Translations under genes and position numbers: made by a program
Assembly: GCF_017562075.2 (NCBI RefSeq)
Contig: NC_054083.1
Span: forward strand, 1,914,501-1,978,500
Length of the DNA: 64,000 nt
DNA from: Anopheles merus
Lineage: Eukaryota > Arthropoda > Insecta > Diptera > Culicidae
Direction: 5' to 3'
The notes under the pieces: generated by a model
Seen by the model: the letters and a program-made list of their open reading frames with translations, nothing else
Database searches by the model: none
What the model was told of the DNA's origin: nothing
In this document: one piece after another, positions 1-10,723 of the stretch
Position numbering within the stretch: position 1 is the first letter of the stretch
Layout of the letters: every line of letters begins with the position of its first letter

Positions 1-474
1 CAGTTTTCGAGCAGCTATTTAAGTGAGTATAATATACAGGTAGGCTTATCCCAAGGTGTATGAATATAGATGGCTGATTTTTATCGCTTCTGCTTTTGAA
101 TGAAGATTTTGAGAGTGTTTTGAGTATTCGTCAAGCCTCAAGGAAGCTTGTTTGAACAAAAGTTTTCACCCATCCTGTCAAAAAGTGATATTCAAATTTG
201 GTTATAAAAACATGTTATGAGACCACCTGGATTACATACACTTTGATTCTAGATTCCACCACGTGATCTCTTTAATGCACCTTGGGGTAAATGTAAACAA
301 CACCGTGTTTTCGAGCAGGCACTCGAATCTAATTCTAGCTTTGTGGCTAGAATAATCTAGACTGAAAATCGCTGGCTAGTTTTGTGTGTGGTTTTGTATG
401 GAGTAATTACATGATTTCAGCCTCCAACTGTCAAACTCCATACAAAAAAACTGATTAGAATCGTGAAGGGCCCC
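1..474. mobile_element. MITE-1 copy in the Asn-rich ORF, unit A (5' end outside window)
   Basis: Right part of a ~0.53-kb non-coding element whose complete copies start GGGCCCTTTCCG and end CGTGAAGGGCCCC. Near the right end is a hairpin, ATTCTAGC-tttgtg-GCTAGAAT, at about 333-354. It is followed directly by the Asn/Lys-rich reading frame, so it is an insertion in that frame. Superfamily not assigned: the target-site duplication is ambiguous. Confidence 0.75.
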
Positions 475-1117
475 AATAATATAAAACAACATAAAAGTCG
501 TACATACAATCAAAATTACGAGGATTATACAAATACTAATCAAATGAACGATCGAACTCAAAAAGATTATAAAAATATTAAAAGCAAAACGAACAATAGT
601 AACAAAAAACTTGAAGATAAATTAAAAAGAAGAAATGCATTAAATAATGAAAAAATGAATGATATGAAACGGTCAAGAGGCTCTGAAAGAATATTTAAGG
701 AGAATTATAACTTATAACAAAAGAATGTGAAAATGATACTAAACATGATTATAAACATGAAAACAAACAACATATACAAATGATTACAACAAGTAATGAC
801 AATGAGAAAAATATTGTTCAAGAACAAGTAACCTATAATTTATTACTGCTAGATAACACGGGAATAAATTGTGAGATTCCTTGTAACAAAAATCATACAA
901 GCGAGCTAAAACATATAAAGAGAAGAAAACGTAGCATCAAATCAAAAAAGAAGTATATAAATGAACCAAACAATGAATTATATTGCCAGGATAAAAAGGC
1001 TAGAAAATTGAATTATTCCTCATTATTTGAAGAAAATGTAAAAGAACCAAGAAGAACTATTGCTTACGAAAAATATCAAAAAGAGCTCCTTGTAAAATTT
1101 CATAATTTTATCTCCAT
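475..1117 (+). pseudogene. Asn/Lys-rich ORF relic of the LTR element, unit A
   Basis: Two overlapping-frame pieces (475-717 and about 706-1117) of an Asn/Lys/Gln-rich, strongly hydrophilic protein without a recognised domain. A frameshift near 690-717 separates them. The frame is broken by the SINE at 1130-1339, resumes at 1340-1431, is broken again by the TA-flanked element at 1434-5762, and resumes at 5763-5827, where it ends with TAA about 100 bp before the polypurine tract and 3' LTR. That position makes it the last reading frame of a truncated LTR retrotransposon; gag-like is a guess from composition. No protease, RT or integrase motif lies between it and the LTR. Confidence 0.5.
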
Positions 1118-1129
1118 GCTAAAAGCAAT

Positions 1130-1339
1130 TCTTCTTCTTCTTCTTCTTCTTTGGCACAACAACCGCTGTCGGTCAAGGCCTGCCTGTACCCACTAGTGAA
1201 GTGGGCTTGGCTTTCAGTGACTTATTGTTACCATAGTAGGATAGTCAGTCCTACGTATGGGGCACGGTCTATACGGGACTTGAACCCATGAAGGGCATGT
1301 TGTTAAGTCGTACAAGTTGACGACTGTACCACCAGACCG
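1130..1339 (-). mobile_element. tRNA-derived SINE (SINE200-like), unit A
   Basis: Read on the minus strand it begins with an A-box-like segment (GGTACAGTCGTCAACTTG), has a B box (GGGTTCAAGTCCC) about 45 bp later, and ends in a (GAA)n tail, seen on the plus strand as cttcttctt. It is flanked by GCTAAAAGCAAT (1118-1129) and GCTAAAAGTAAT (1340-1351), a 12-bp target-site duplication with one mismatch. Pol III promoter, tail and duplication together make a retroposed SINE. The name SINE200-like is from memory of the Anopheles family. Confidence 0.88.
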
Positions 1340-2018
1340 GCTAAAAGTAATAACATCTATAAAAGCAGAAAACTCTAGAAACGAGCCTAACAAACGATTT
1401 ATAGGAAAATCAAAATATTTTATAAGATATATACAGGGTTTTCCAATTGAGTTTAGACTAGCAGCAAACTTTTTTTGAATAGTTGCAATCGATTCTTGAC
1501 TAGCATCCTCCATTTTTAATTACGAGCAATGGAGTATTGACTAAGAGCAATTGATTTCAGCAGACCGGTTGCTGGCGCGGAGTTACCAGATTGTTTTTAG
1601 AGGTTATCGGTAGGAACTCTAAAGCAAATACGGTATTTTTCTATAAAAACAACTTTCTATTCACTCATAAAACTCATGGCATTCCAATTTTATGGAATCA
1701 ACTTAGAACGGTCAATACTTAGAAAAATATTTGATTTTGGGTTAGAAAATTTTAGTTTGAGTGGGCTCAATTGTAAACCGATATTCGATCAAAATTCGAA
1801 CTACATATGGTCACTCTGAAAAACTTGCTCAATCTAGCTTATGGTTAGGTTATGCTTGTCGGTCCGCTACTGCATATCTCAATTCAGCCGTTAAGTGCTT
1901 TTATGTTATATTGTGTAGCATATCTACTATACACAACTTATTATAATACACACTATCAGCTATAGACACATTGTAACACACTTTGGAAAGCCAAACCACA
2001 CCATTGTAACACATTCAT

Positions 2019-2519
2019 TGTTACGTTCGCGATTATTTAATTCGTAACGGACGTGTCAAACTTTAAGTTCGCGTGGTGCGCGATCACCTTAATCTAGAAA
2101 CCGGGTACGCTGCGTGTAAAAGCGGAATAAATATGCGACACATACATATACTAACATGCGGCACTCACGCGCACGTACACTTATGTACTATTTATCCTCG
2201 GAAAGGATACACTAACACCTTAAAAATGTATGGGCTTCCGGGGGTATAAAAGGGACCGAATTCTCAATAAATAATCATTCGGATTTTGCAACTCTAAGAA
2301 ACCTCTTTTTTAATTTTGCATATTCGGATCAGAAAGAAATCTCTCATCCCTCTTCACCCCATTCTGCGGCATAGGCTCCTCAAATTACTTGAGAGAGCAA
2401 CTAGCGGGAAGGTTGATTATTGGTGTCGAACGGTTGAGAAGATCGCTGTTACCCGAGCGGGTTTGATTTACAAGGCCGCATCCTTCGCGTGGCCCACAGA
2501 TCCGTTCGCCGTCGTAACA
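2019..2519 (+). mobile_element. Solo LTR, TGTTACG...CGTAACA, unit A
   Basis: A 501-bp insertion inside the TGTAGC-family LTR, absent from the related LTR at 5945-6774. It starts TGTTACGTTCGCG and ends GTCGTAACA (TG...CA) and is flanked by the 5-bp duplication TTCAT at 2014-2018 and 2520-2524. Inside are a TATA box (gggtataaaaggg, about 2240) and AATAAA (about 2267). Internal sequence is lacking, so this is a solo LTR. The terminal sequence and 5-bp duplication suit BEL/Pao or gypsy; family not settled. Confidence 0.83.
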
Positions 2520-2698
2520 TTCATTATAACACATTCAGCAAATCAGATCATACCATAGCAACGCAACCAGAAGAATTCAGGCCATACCGTTCATATAAAA
2601 ACAATTGTGACACACTTAACAGAACCAACCGAAACGTACAACATAAGCAGGAACAGTTTATGCATTATAACCCAAAGCAGGAACAGTATATGCATTAA

Positions 2699-3853
2699 CA
2701 CTCTGGGCGCTGTGTGGCTCGTTTTGGAATCACAGCTTTGTTCACTCTCCTTCTCTGTGATTGGTCTCTCAGCAACTCTCAACAGAGCGTATTGCAGCGG
2801 AAGAAAGAGAGAGTGCCCTACAAACAACGAGCGGGATATTTTATCATGGTGTGTGTAAAAACCTAGAGTTAAGCGGAGAATCGGTGTGAAATACACGGAG
2901 GCGAGAGCGCGTTTTGGTTTCAACACAGTTTTGGCACTAATACAGTTACACATGTGGAAATGTGTGAGTTCATTTTCGGCCAGCTCGCTTAGTTTGATCT
3001 GCTCGCAGCGCTGTGCTGATGTCGGTGTCTCGCTTGCACTGCTGTACCGAAAGTTCCCCTGTGTGCTCTCGTTCTTGCTACCACACGAAATCGTCAGTAC
3101 AGCTCAAGGATCGGCAGCGAGCGGCCGCTCGTGTGTCAGCCTAAGTCCTGGACGATTGGTGTTATGATTTTGTAAAGTGTTCAAGTGTTGTGCAGCTTCA
3201 AATAAAACTGCGCGAATGATTCGTAATGCATGTTATGTACATCGCGCAGCTTCATTTCGTACCTTTTTTACAGTAATCAATGTGTACAAAATGATCTACG
3301 CAGATATTCGGCCACTTCAACATTTGCGTCGATGCAGCGATGAATGTTATCTTAGTTTGATATTGTTTATGTAAATGTGTGAAATCGTGTAAAGTTATGC
3401 AAATGTTTCAATAAAGTGATGAAAAAAAGATCTACACGTGTTGTTTTTTTTTTGTTTAGCTTTAGATAACAAAAAAATACGCAGCGAGTGTGAGCGATCG
3501 CTGAACGAAAGAAACGCACACAGCGCAAGACGAAAGAAACAAACACAAGCACACGAAAGGATTGAGAGAGCGCACCGTGTATTTTATATGGGAGCGGGAG
3601 AGAACCGTGGTACCCGTTCCCGTCCCCTTTTTTAAGCCTAGGAAATCTTCCATCGGCTTAACTCTAGGTTTTTACGCACACCATGATAAAAATTACCCGT
3701 TCTTTGTCCGTAGGGTGCATATTGCCGAAGCGGCATCGTATGCGAGGATCGGAAAGAGAGTGAACGATCGTAAGCCAATACAACGCTCTCATCGATCTCT
3801 TATCTTGTACTGTGTTCTCGGAAAGCGCATACAAAATGCCAGCGCCCAGAGTG
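2699..3853. mobile_element. TTAA-flanked inverted-repeat element, unit A
   Basis: TTAA at 2695-2698 and 3854-3857 brackets a 1155-bp element with ends CACTCTGGGCGCTG and CAGCGCCCAGAGTG. The inverted similarity is imperfect but long, reaching inward about 180-200 bp to tggtgtgtgtaaaaacctagagttaagc (about 2848) and its inverse gcttaactctaggtttttacgcacacca (about 3655). TTAA target duplication points to a piggyBac-mobilised non-autonomous element. Short ORFs inside show no recognisable protein. Confidence 0.75.
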
Positions 3854-4774
3854 TTAAACCCAAAACAGGAACTTAGTGACAGGAACCATCGTTCTTGTCA
3901 ACAAAAGACAAGCGTAGCTAGCTGAGTGAAAACAATAACTTTTTAATCGTCCTTATCAACAAAAGACAAACGTAACTAGCTGAGTGAAAACAATAACTTT
4001 CCAACATAAAACCCGGAACCAAATGTGCGAAATCCTTAACTTCATTTGAGTATAAATAATATCAATTCCAATTCCAATTGTGGCAGTCAGATTCGTTCGG
4101 ACTGCCAAGATAGGACGTTACGCTTCCTAATACTTCGTCTTCCAACTTATTTCAAGAGTTTAGTTATGTCCCCCTACCCAAGGTAAGGCTTCTAAACTCC
4201 AACGTTTCCAGTAAGGGAAACCTCCTAAAGGTTTCTATGATCGCCTGGACGATCAAGTGTTGAAAAGTCCGCTTCGAACAAAGTGTTATTCCACCTCGGC
4301 TCATGTCAGTAAAAACTGACCTACCGCGACGTCGATCGATGTATGTACTGTATGGTACATATAGTATATATATAGTATGTACTGTATGTACGCTCATCAC
4401 ATTTGTTGTGTCCGCACAAATGAAACATAGTAGACGGTGGTGTACGGCACAAACAGAATACGTGTTTTATTCCTATCTTTGGTATGGGTACGATAAGCAC
4501 AGGTAATAAATAATATACACAACACAATGCGGGGAGAGGACGACTGGTCCTGCTCGCGCCGCGATCCTCACTGAGGACGTCACAGGATGACAGCCCTGCT
4601 GTCAACAGTGAGCCCTCAGGATGAGGCAGCGGTCTGTCCACAACATCTTTCCGTTTTAATTAGGCCGGTATGGCTTAAGCCGACGCAGCGGTTTTAATAT
4701 AATTAAAACCGGCGTGGCAAGTGTACGGCTCATGGGACGCTATGTAACAGGGGAGAGTGCAGACCGCCCCCTTT

Positions 4775-4883
4775 AAATGCTTTAAACTAGCGGACGGATT
4801 AAATCAAATACTATCCACAGATTATTATTCAAGTCGATCTGTCACACCGGGTGTTATAAACGCGACGTTCTTAGACTACCATG
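4775..4883 (+). repeat. ~108-bp direct repeat, first copy, unit A
   Basis: Begins aaatgctttaaactag and contains tccacagattattattcaagtcgatctgtcacaccgg-type sequence. The second copy is at 5445-5552. The pair brackets the purine-rich tract inside the TA-flanked element. Confidence 0.8.
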
Positions 4884-4901
4884 CAGGGACCTGCTGAAAT
4901 C

Positions 4902-5093
4902 AAAGAAGGGAAGGGAAGGAGAGAAAGGAGTATAAAGGAGGGAAAGGATGGAAAGAGGGTAAGGAGGGAAGGAATGGAGGGAAAGGAGGGAAAGGAGGGC
5001 GGGAAAGGGGGAAAGGAAGGAGGGATAGGAGGGAAGGGATGGTGGGAAAGGAGGGAGGGAAAGGAGGGAAAGTATAGGAAGGAAGGAAAGGAG
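4902..5093 (+). repeat. Purine-rich (GGGAAAGGA)n tract, unit A
   Basis: About 190 bp almost wholly of A and G on the plus strand, with irregular ggagggaaagga motifs and only a few T or C interruptions. It is present at the same place in every unit. Open frames through it on both strands are by-products of low complexity and are not genes. Confidence 0.9.
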
Positions 5094-5444
5094 CCCCGTA
5101 CCGTAGTAGTAATGGGGACTTCAATTGCCTCTGCCACGCGTTGGAGCGCCACAGCGGAGGGAAGGGAAGAGAGTGAAGTTGGAGACGCCCATTACGAACG
5201 ACAGATCTACTGAGTGAGATAGGAATGCACAAATCTCTATTATAAAACTCTAGTAAAGGCTGATCAGCGTTACTTTACAGCGGATGCTTGGATGATTTTT
5301 ATTTAGTTTATTTGTGTTACTTAGTTAGAAGTAGTTAATGTTTTTAGATACATTTTATGAATTTTTATCAATTCGAAAAACACAAGAATTAAACCTATCA
5401 GATAAAATATTTCTTATTTTGTAGATGATATATAGCAGTAAAAC

Positions 5445-5552
5445 AAATGCTTTAAACTAGTCGACGGATGAGTTAAATATTATCCACAGATTGTTATTTA
5501 AGTCGATCTGTCACACCGGGTGTTATAAACGCGACGCTCTTAGACTGTCATG
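5445..5552 (+). repeat. ~108-bp direct repeat, second copy, unit A
   Basis: Second copy of the 4775-4883 repeat with about a dozen differences. It runs directly into the right inverted repeat of the TA-flanked element. Confidence 0.8.
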
Positions 5553-5930
5553 TAGAAAAATACCGTATTTGCTTTAGAGTTCGTACCGATAACTTCTAAA
5601 AACAATCTGGTCACTCCGCGCCAGCAATCGGTCTGCTGAAATCAATTGCTCCTAGTCAATACTCCATTGCCAGTAATCAAAAATGGAGGATGCTAGTCAA
5701 GAATCGATTGCGACTTTTCAAAAAAAGTATGCTGCTAGTCTAAACTCAATTGGAAAACCCTGTAAATATTCCCAATTCTTTATCTCTAGATAATAGAAAA
5801 ATTTATATAAAATATTACCCAACTTAAGCGATAAGAAATGATTTTATTAGTTAACAAAAAAAAGCATAAAAAACAAGTTTAATTAAATGAAAAGAATAAC
5901 TTCAAACAATTTCATTATTTACGTTATTCT

Positions 5931-5944
5931 ATTGAAGGGGGAGG
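5931..5944 (+). promoter_or_regulatory. Polypurine tract before the 3' LTR, unit A
   Basis: attgaagggggagg lies immediately upstream of TGTAGC..., the expected position for a plus-strand primer of an LTR retrotransposon. It links the Asn-rich ORF to the LTR. Confidence 0.7.
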
Positions 5945-6774
5945 TGTAGCATATCTGCTATACAGAACTTATTATAATACACACTATCAGCTATAGACAC
6001 ATTGTGACACACATCAGAAAGCCAAATCACACTATTGCAACACATTCATTATAACACACTCAGCAAATCAGATCATACCATAACAAAGCAACCGGAAGAA
6101 TTCATATTCATTCATCGTTCATATAAAAACAATTGTGACACACTACTTGAAAACACCCAAAAGACGCATAATAAGCAAATCAGGCGTTACTGCAGGCAAA
6201 CTAGGTGAACCGAGAACACATAGCAACGTATTGCTAAAAGCGCAGTGTAGGCAATGATCGACGAACGCACTCGTTCTTTGGCTAGAACAGTTGAAACTTT
6301 CCAGAACCTTTGTAAAAACACTAAAAGCGCAGCATAGGCACAAATTGACAAACACCCTACACTATTTCAATTTATAAATTGTTTCCAATAACAATAACAT
6401 TTAATTAGGACAAAAACATATTCCAAAACCAAATCTACGAAACCCATAACATATCTTGAGTATAAATAAAACCAATTCCGACCATGGCAAGTCAGATTCG
6501 TTCGGAATGCCAAGATAGGACGTTACGCTTCCTAATACTTCGCCTTCCAACTTAATTCAAGAGTTTAGTTATGTCCCCCTACCCAAGGTAAGGCTTCTAA
6601 ACTCCAACATTTCCAGTAAGGGAAACCTCCTAAAGGTGTCTATGATCGCCTGGACGATCAAGTGTTGAAAAGTCCGCTTCGAACGAAGTGTTATTCCACC
6701 TCGGCTCATGTCAGTAAAAACTGACCGACCGCGATGGTACGCGTTGATCAGTTGAACCGTATGTACACTCATCA
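5945..6774 (+). mobile_element. 3' LTR of the TGTAGC-family retrotransposon, unit A
   Basis: 830 bp, TGTAGCATATC...ACTCATCA, preceded by a polypurine tract. It contains GAGTATAAATAA near 6460, a plausible core promoter. Its 5' LTR and pol are not in the unit; the element is cut on the left by the unit junction. Homologous to the solo LTR at 1914-4399 and, more distantly, to fragments at 47025-47320 and 55127-55215. Confidence 0.75.
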
Positions 6775-6860
6775 GAATATTTGGCCACCTTAGCTATCAC
6801 CCTAACCCATTACAGAGCCTATTCCAAAAGGTGTCTAACTCCAAATAATTTTCTAATTCT

Positions 6861-7570
6861 GGGGCCCTTTCCGTTGTAAATTCGTAGGCTGAAATTTCAG
6901 CCTGTCAGCTATTTGCATTGTATAGCAGTTTTCGGGCAGCTATCTAAGTGGGTATAATATACAGGTGGGCTTATCCCAAGGTGTATTTTTATCGCTTCTG
7001 TTTCTGAATGAAGATTTTAAGAGTGTTTTGAATATTCGTCAAGCCTCAAGAAAGCTCGTTGGAGCAAAAGTTTTCACTCGTTCTGTCAAAAAGTGATGTT
7101 ATATTGGTTCTAAAATTACAGCAATTATCCGCAGTACGCGATACTCGATATACGTGAATTCGCAGTACGGGATTCCTCTAAATTTGACAGCTCCATGTGT
7201 TTTTGCAAATATTTTAATTCTTTGAAATATTTTATGCTATTGATGAATTTTTTAGATGTTCTTAAAGCATTTTGCATAAAATTTGTGCAAAAGATACCTG
7301 TTTTACAACAAAAAATATTAATGCAAAACTCTGTGGCGATATTTTGCAACCACCACCACCTAATCTCTTTAATGCACCTTGGGATAAATGTAAACAACAC
7401 CGTATTTTCGAGTAGATACTAGAATCTAATTCTAGCTTTGTGGCTAGAATAATCTAGACTGAAAATTGCAGGTTAGTTTTTGTGTGGTTTTGTATGGAGT
7501 GTTTACATGATTTCAGCCTCCAACTGTCAAACTCCATACAAAAAAACTGACTAGAATCGTGAAGGGCCCC
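6861..7570. mobile_element. MITE-1, longer copy, unit A
   Basis: 710 bp from GGGGCCCTTTCCG to GAAGGGCCCC, with the same ends and interior as the copy that splits the Asn-rich ORF plus an extra ~180-bp segment in the middle. A perfect 16-bp palindrome GGCTGAAATTTCAGCC lies near 6892. Flanks read TCTAATTct on the left and TCTAATTg on the right, which may be a 7-bp target duplication. No coding capacity. Confidence 0.75.
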
Positions 7571-7786
7571 TCTAATTGAAATTATTCAGCCGGTGAAATC
7601 GTTCGTCGCAATCCATTCGTCGCTCAATTCAAAATAAACGTATGACAGCACCATTCATGCGTTTATAATCTGGTATTAAGCTCTGTCACTGTCATTTGGA
7701 TTGCTATGTCATTCTTGTTTTTGTTGTTGTAACAGTTTGATATGTGTGTTTCTTGTTGTAATTTTACCACTTAAAACAAATTAAAA

Positions 7787-8971
7787 ATGAATTACATGCA
7801 ATTTTATGATGATGATGACGAAGAAGAACAACTGTTGTTGAGGAATACTAGTAGGAAATTTAGAAAAGAAACAGATCCTTTGCAACTACCTGATCAAGCG
7901 TAAGTAAATGCAATACAATACAATCCTTAGTTAAATTTTCTTACCAATTTTTTTTTACATTTTAGGTTTATTGAAAGCTTCCGGATCACCAAAGCAATAT
8001 TTTCAAGCATTTTAGACAAAATTCGAAACAAGTTGAACACACAAAAAAGTAACGGCGTTGATGCAACAAGCAAGTTGGCATCATGTCTTATTTTTTTTGC
8101 AGAGGGCCGCTACCAGCATGGTCAAGATTTTTTGGTGGCATTAGCGCAGCAGACCTTTTCGGACACTCTACGTGAGGTCATACCACCGCTTCTAACTTTA
8201 TTAGGTGACTGGATTCGTTTGGAGATGACACCAGACGAAAAAATAGAAGCAAAGCAGTATTTTTTTCAAAAAACTGGAATAAGAGATGTCGTAATGTGTG
8301 TCGATGGAACACACATACGCATCATGAAGCCACGCTTTAGACCAATGCCGTATCTTAACCGTAAAAAGTATTATAGTATCAACGCTATGATTGTAAGTAT
8401 CCTTGGAATACATTAATGTGTATTAACTTTGCTGAACGTGTATGCATTCAAATCTTACAGGTGTGTGATCATAAATGCCGCATTAGAGCAGTTGATCCGA
8501 GATTTTGTGGATCTTCTCATGATTCGTACGTATGGAATTCCAGTCCTGTACGTGATCATTTTGAAAATATGCATGCCACTGGTGGAACCGATAAATTATT
8601 AGGTAACATTCAAATGAATTAAGGTTTATACAATGGGTTCATTAATGCTTTATTAACAACGTTTTTGTAGGTGATGCAGGATATCCAGCTGAGCCTTGGC
8701 TCGTAATGCCATATCGTGATCCTGAAGAAGGATCCGTTGAGTCTAATTTTAACATTAGACATACCAAAGGAAGGAACGTTGTCGAACGTACAATAGGAAT
8801 ATTGAAAACACGCTTTAGATGTTTATTGGTGCTAGCAATAGGCTTAACTATGATCAAAAAAAAAGTGGAGATATTCTTAACATATGTTGTGCATTGCACA
8901 ACATATGCATTCAGAACAACATTGAATGGCAACATGACATTGAAGAAATGTTAACAGCATTTAACGAATAA
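7787..8971 (+). pseudogene. PIF/Harbinger transposase, unit A (frameshifted)
   Basis: Four exons with GT-AG introns: 7787-7899, 7966-8392, 8461-8602 and 8671-8971. The protein is a HARBI1-like DDE nuclease that would cut and join Harbinger ends: VDGTHI (first Asp) in exon 2, GDAGYP (second Asp) at the start of exon 4, VVERTIG (Glu) further on. The canonical YLNRK-YYSINAM segment spans the end of exon 2. This copy has one T fewer in a run near 8825 (ttattgg versus ttatttgg in B and C), which shifts the last ~50 codons. The divergent gene at 9212-10250 is its usual Myb-like partner. Confidence 0.85.
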
Positions 8972-9211
8972 AATATCTTCAACTGGGATATTATAAGAAA
9001 ACCTGTAGAGTATTCAATATATACACCCGTTCTTTATTTCTTCTCGCCAGGTACTGAATCTTAGCCTGCACTCTCCGATCTTTTACACATATACCATATA
9101 AAGTACTGTAGTTTTACAATAAAACTTCTCTGGTGTACGTTGATTGTTTGCCACACATTCAATAAAAAAGGATTTATTAAATTCTATTCGTTATTAATCG
9201 CTGTAAAATGT

Positions 9212-10250
9212 TTAATTATTTTGGTTTTTTTTAAAGCTAACAATGCAAAACTTATTTCTAACTCCTTATTTGCTATAGCTTCTTCTTCTTCTTCTTTGGC
9301 TCAACAACCGATGCTGGTCAAGGCCTGCCAACACACTTGTGGGGTTGGCTTTCAGTGACTTATTGATTTCCCTCCATAGCAGGATAGTCAGTATGGCGGC
9401 ACGGTCTATTTGGGGCTTGAACCCATGACGGGCATGTTGTTAAGTCGTACGAGTTGACGACTGTACCATGAGACCGGCCGTTTGCTATAGCTAGTTTAAG
9501 CTCATTTTTTTGTTTGGCTATTTCTTGTTGAAATTCGAATTTGCGATTTTCTAAGTCCAACGTTTTGATAGCTACATCGCGCCTAAACTCTAAATCTTTT
9601 TTCTTACAATCTAACTCTTCTTTCCTTAATTCTAGTTCCTTTAACTTTAATTCATAGGTTTTTTCTTTAATTTTGTTGTATCTTATTTGCTCAATCAATC
9701 TAAGTTGATTGAGGGATTTTTTAGTTTTTGTAGGAGTGGCATCGTTTGATTCTTCCTCATCAATTATTTGTTCCATCTCTTCACCATGGACCAAATTGTT
9801 TACAAGAGGAACCTCTTCGACGACTTCGGTAGCCATGGCAACAACAGGTGCACATTGGTTTACACCCATCACATCGCAGCTTGTTCCTGAAGCGGTCAGT
9901 TCCATGTCCATCATCTCTATTACATGTTTTTCCAAAGCGGAAAAACTGTTCAAATTACAAGGTCCACCTCCCGTGGCCCTGTACTCACGATTGTTATGAG
10001 ATTTTTTTTTCAACGAAGATCTGTAGTCTGCCCAAACCTAAAGAGAAAAAAAAACACACACACACACAATTAATTTTTCTATCCTAAAACTAAACGTCAA
10101 GGGAGAAAACATACCTTTTTCCATCCAGAGCCGTCCTTATTGGTGGCCCGAACACGTTTAACTCTTGGGCAACTGATTCCCAGAAGTGAACGCTTCCTTT
10201 TTGCCTATCTGCCTTCAACTCTACGTTTGAATCAATTATTTCAACCAAAC
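9212..10250 (-). pseudogene. Harbinger Myb/SANT-like partner gene, unit A (SINE-broken, 5' truncated)
   Basis: Minus-strand second gene of the Harbinger element. Exon 1 (10250-10115) holds most of a Myb_DNA-bind_5-like domain ending WKK; an intron with GTATGT donor follows; exon 2 (from 10037) continues VWADYRSSLKKKSHNN and RATGGGP, then a hydrophobic-charged coiled coil rich in Lys and Glu. In the family this protein binds the transposon ends and carries the transposase to the nucleus. A SINE at 9280-9480 interrupts the coiled coil and the unit junction removes the start of exon 1. Confidence 0.82.
9280..9480 (-). mobile_element. tRNA-derived SINE in Myb-like gene, unit A
   Basis: Same family as 1130-1339: minus-strand GGCCGGTCTCATGGTACAG head, B box GGGTTCAAGCCCC, (GAA)n tail. 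Flanked by TTTGCTATAGC at 9269-9279 and 9481-9491, an exact 11-bp target-site duplication. Unit C shows the empty site. Confidence 0.92.
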
Positions 10251-10332
10251 CCGCGGAATCACCGCTCGCTCGTGATTTGCAGTAAGCAAAAGAGCCAGCT
10301 CGCTCGAATCGTCGCAAAGAATCATTTTGCCC

Positions 10333-10723
10333 ATGTCTACCAGGAACAATAGAGGGTATGGAAACAACTACCAAGAAAGGAGGAATTTCAGCGAATTTCC
10401 AAATAATACTAGATTTCAGACACAAAACCCACCCAGGTTCCCACCCGTAAGATATAGACAGAACTACAACAGAAACAACAATAGGGATTTTCAACAGAAA
10501 GATACTTTAATTAATTATCAAATTGACCCAAATTTTAATCAATCAATAACAACTCAAACACCATCCGACAACTACAGTTATAGAAATAATAACAACTACA
10601 GTTTCTATAAACGCCACTATCAGTTAAACAATTGTAGTAGTAACAATCAAGTTAACCAAGGATATAATAATCGCGAATACAACTATAACAACAGTAGTCA
10701 GAACAATTCCAATAAATTCCAAT
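10333..10723 (+). pseudogene. Asn/Gln/Arg-rich ORF, 5' part, unit B
   Basis: Frame from ATG 10333 to the MITE-1 insertion, about 130 codons rich in Asn, Gln, Tyr, Arg and Pro (RNNRGYGNNYQERR...). It begins 82 bp after the unit junction, so its natural 5' end may be missing. The overlapping frame 10140-10352 reads CSKQKSQLARIVAKNHFAHV, loosely like a decayed zinc knuckle of an LTR-element Gag, which is the only hint at identity. It lacks conserved catalytic motifs. Confidence 0.45.

Larger units (their letters stand above)
1914..4399 (+). mobile_element. Solo LTR of the TGTAGC family carrying two insertions, unit A
   Basis: It starts TGTAGCATATC and ends CTCATCA, the same ends as the 3' LTR at 5945-6774. 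After subtracting the solo LTR at 2019-2519 and the TTAA element at 2699-3853 the net length is about 830 bp, as for the 3' LTR. Left (1914-2018, 2525-2622) and right (about 4018-4330) parts align well with that LTR; the middle is divergent. A TATA-like GAGTATAAATAA lies near 4050. A 58-bp tandem duplication occupies 3890-4005. No clear target-site duplication. Confidence 0.72.
1434..5762. mobile_element. TA-flanked element with ~212-bp terminal inverted repeats, unit A
   Basis: The left end from CAGGGTTTTCCAATTGAG (1434 to about 1645) matches the reverse complement of the right end (about 5551-5762, finishing CTCAATTGGAAAACCCTG). The element is flanked by TA on both sides (1432-1433 and 5763-5764), the target duplication typical of the IS630-Tc1-mariner group. 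Without the solo LTR at 1914-4399 it would be about 1.85 kb. No transposase was recognised, so it is non-autonomous. Its right half carries a purine-rich tract and a pair of ~108-bp direct repeats. Confidence 0.8.
1..10250. repeat. Composite tandem unit A (left end outside window)
   Basis: First of three head-to-tail copies of a transposon-stack unit. Base 1 corresponds to 10788 in unit B and 22924 in unit C, so about 537 bp of this unit lie before the window. The unit ends at 10250 with ...caaccaaac, inside an exon of the Harbinger Myb-like gene; 10251 (ccgcgg...) begins the next unit. It differs from units B and C mainly by scattered single-base indels, many of them in homopolymers. Confidence 0.93.

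Noticed and set aside
1214..1513. Minus-strand ORF of 99 codons across a SINE and an inverted repeat
   Set aside because: It joins two unrelated repeats; the open frame is incidental and is lost in unit B.
2886..3876. Several 60-120-codon ORFs within the TTAA-flanked element and solo LTRs
   Set aside because: Frames overlap on both strands, change between units by single-base indels and show no protein motif.
4881..5232. Long ORFs on both strands through the purine-rich tract (also at 15639-15995, 17011-17387 and 27756-28135)
   Set aside because: They are low-complexity read-through of G/A repeats (Lys/Gly/Glu one way, Pro/Phe/Ser the other) with no domain, and they differ between units by indels.
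9400..9480. tRNA gene suggested by A and B boxes
   Set aside because: No cloverleaf or anticodon stem can be drawn, and target duplications plus the (GAA)n tail identify a SINE.
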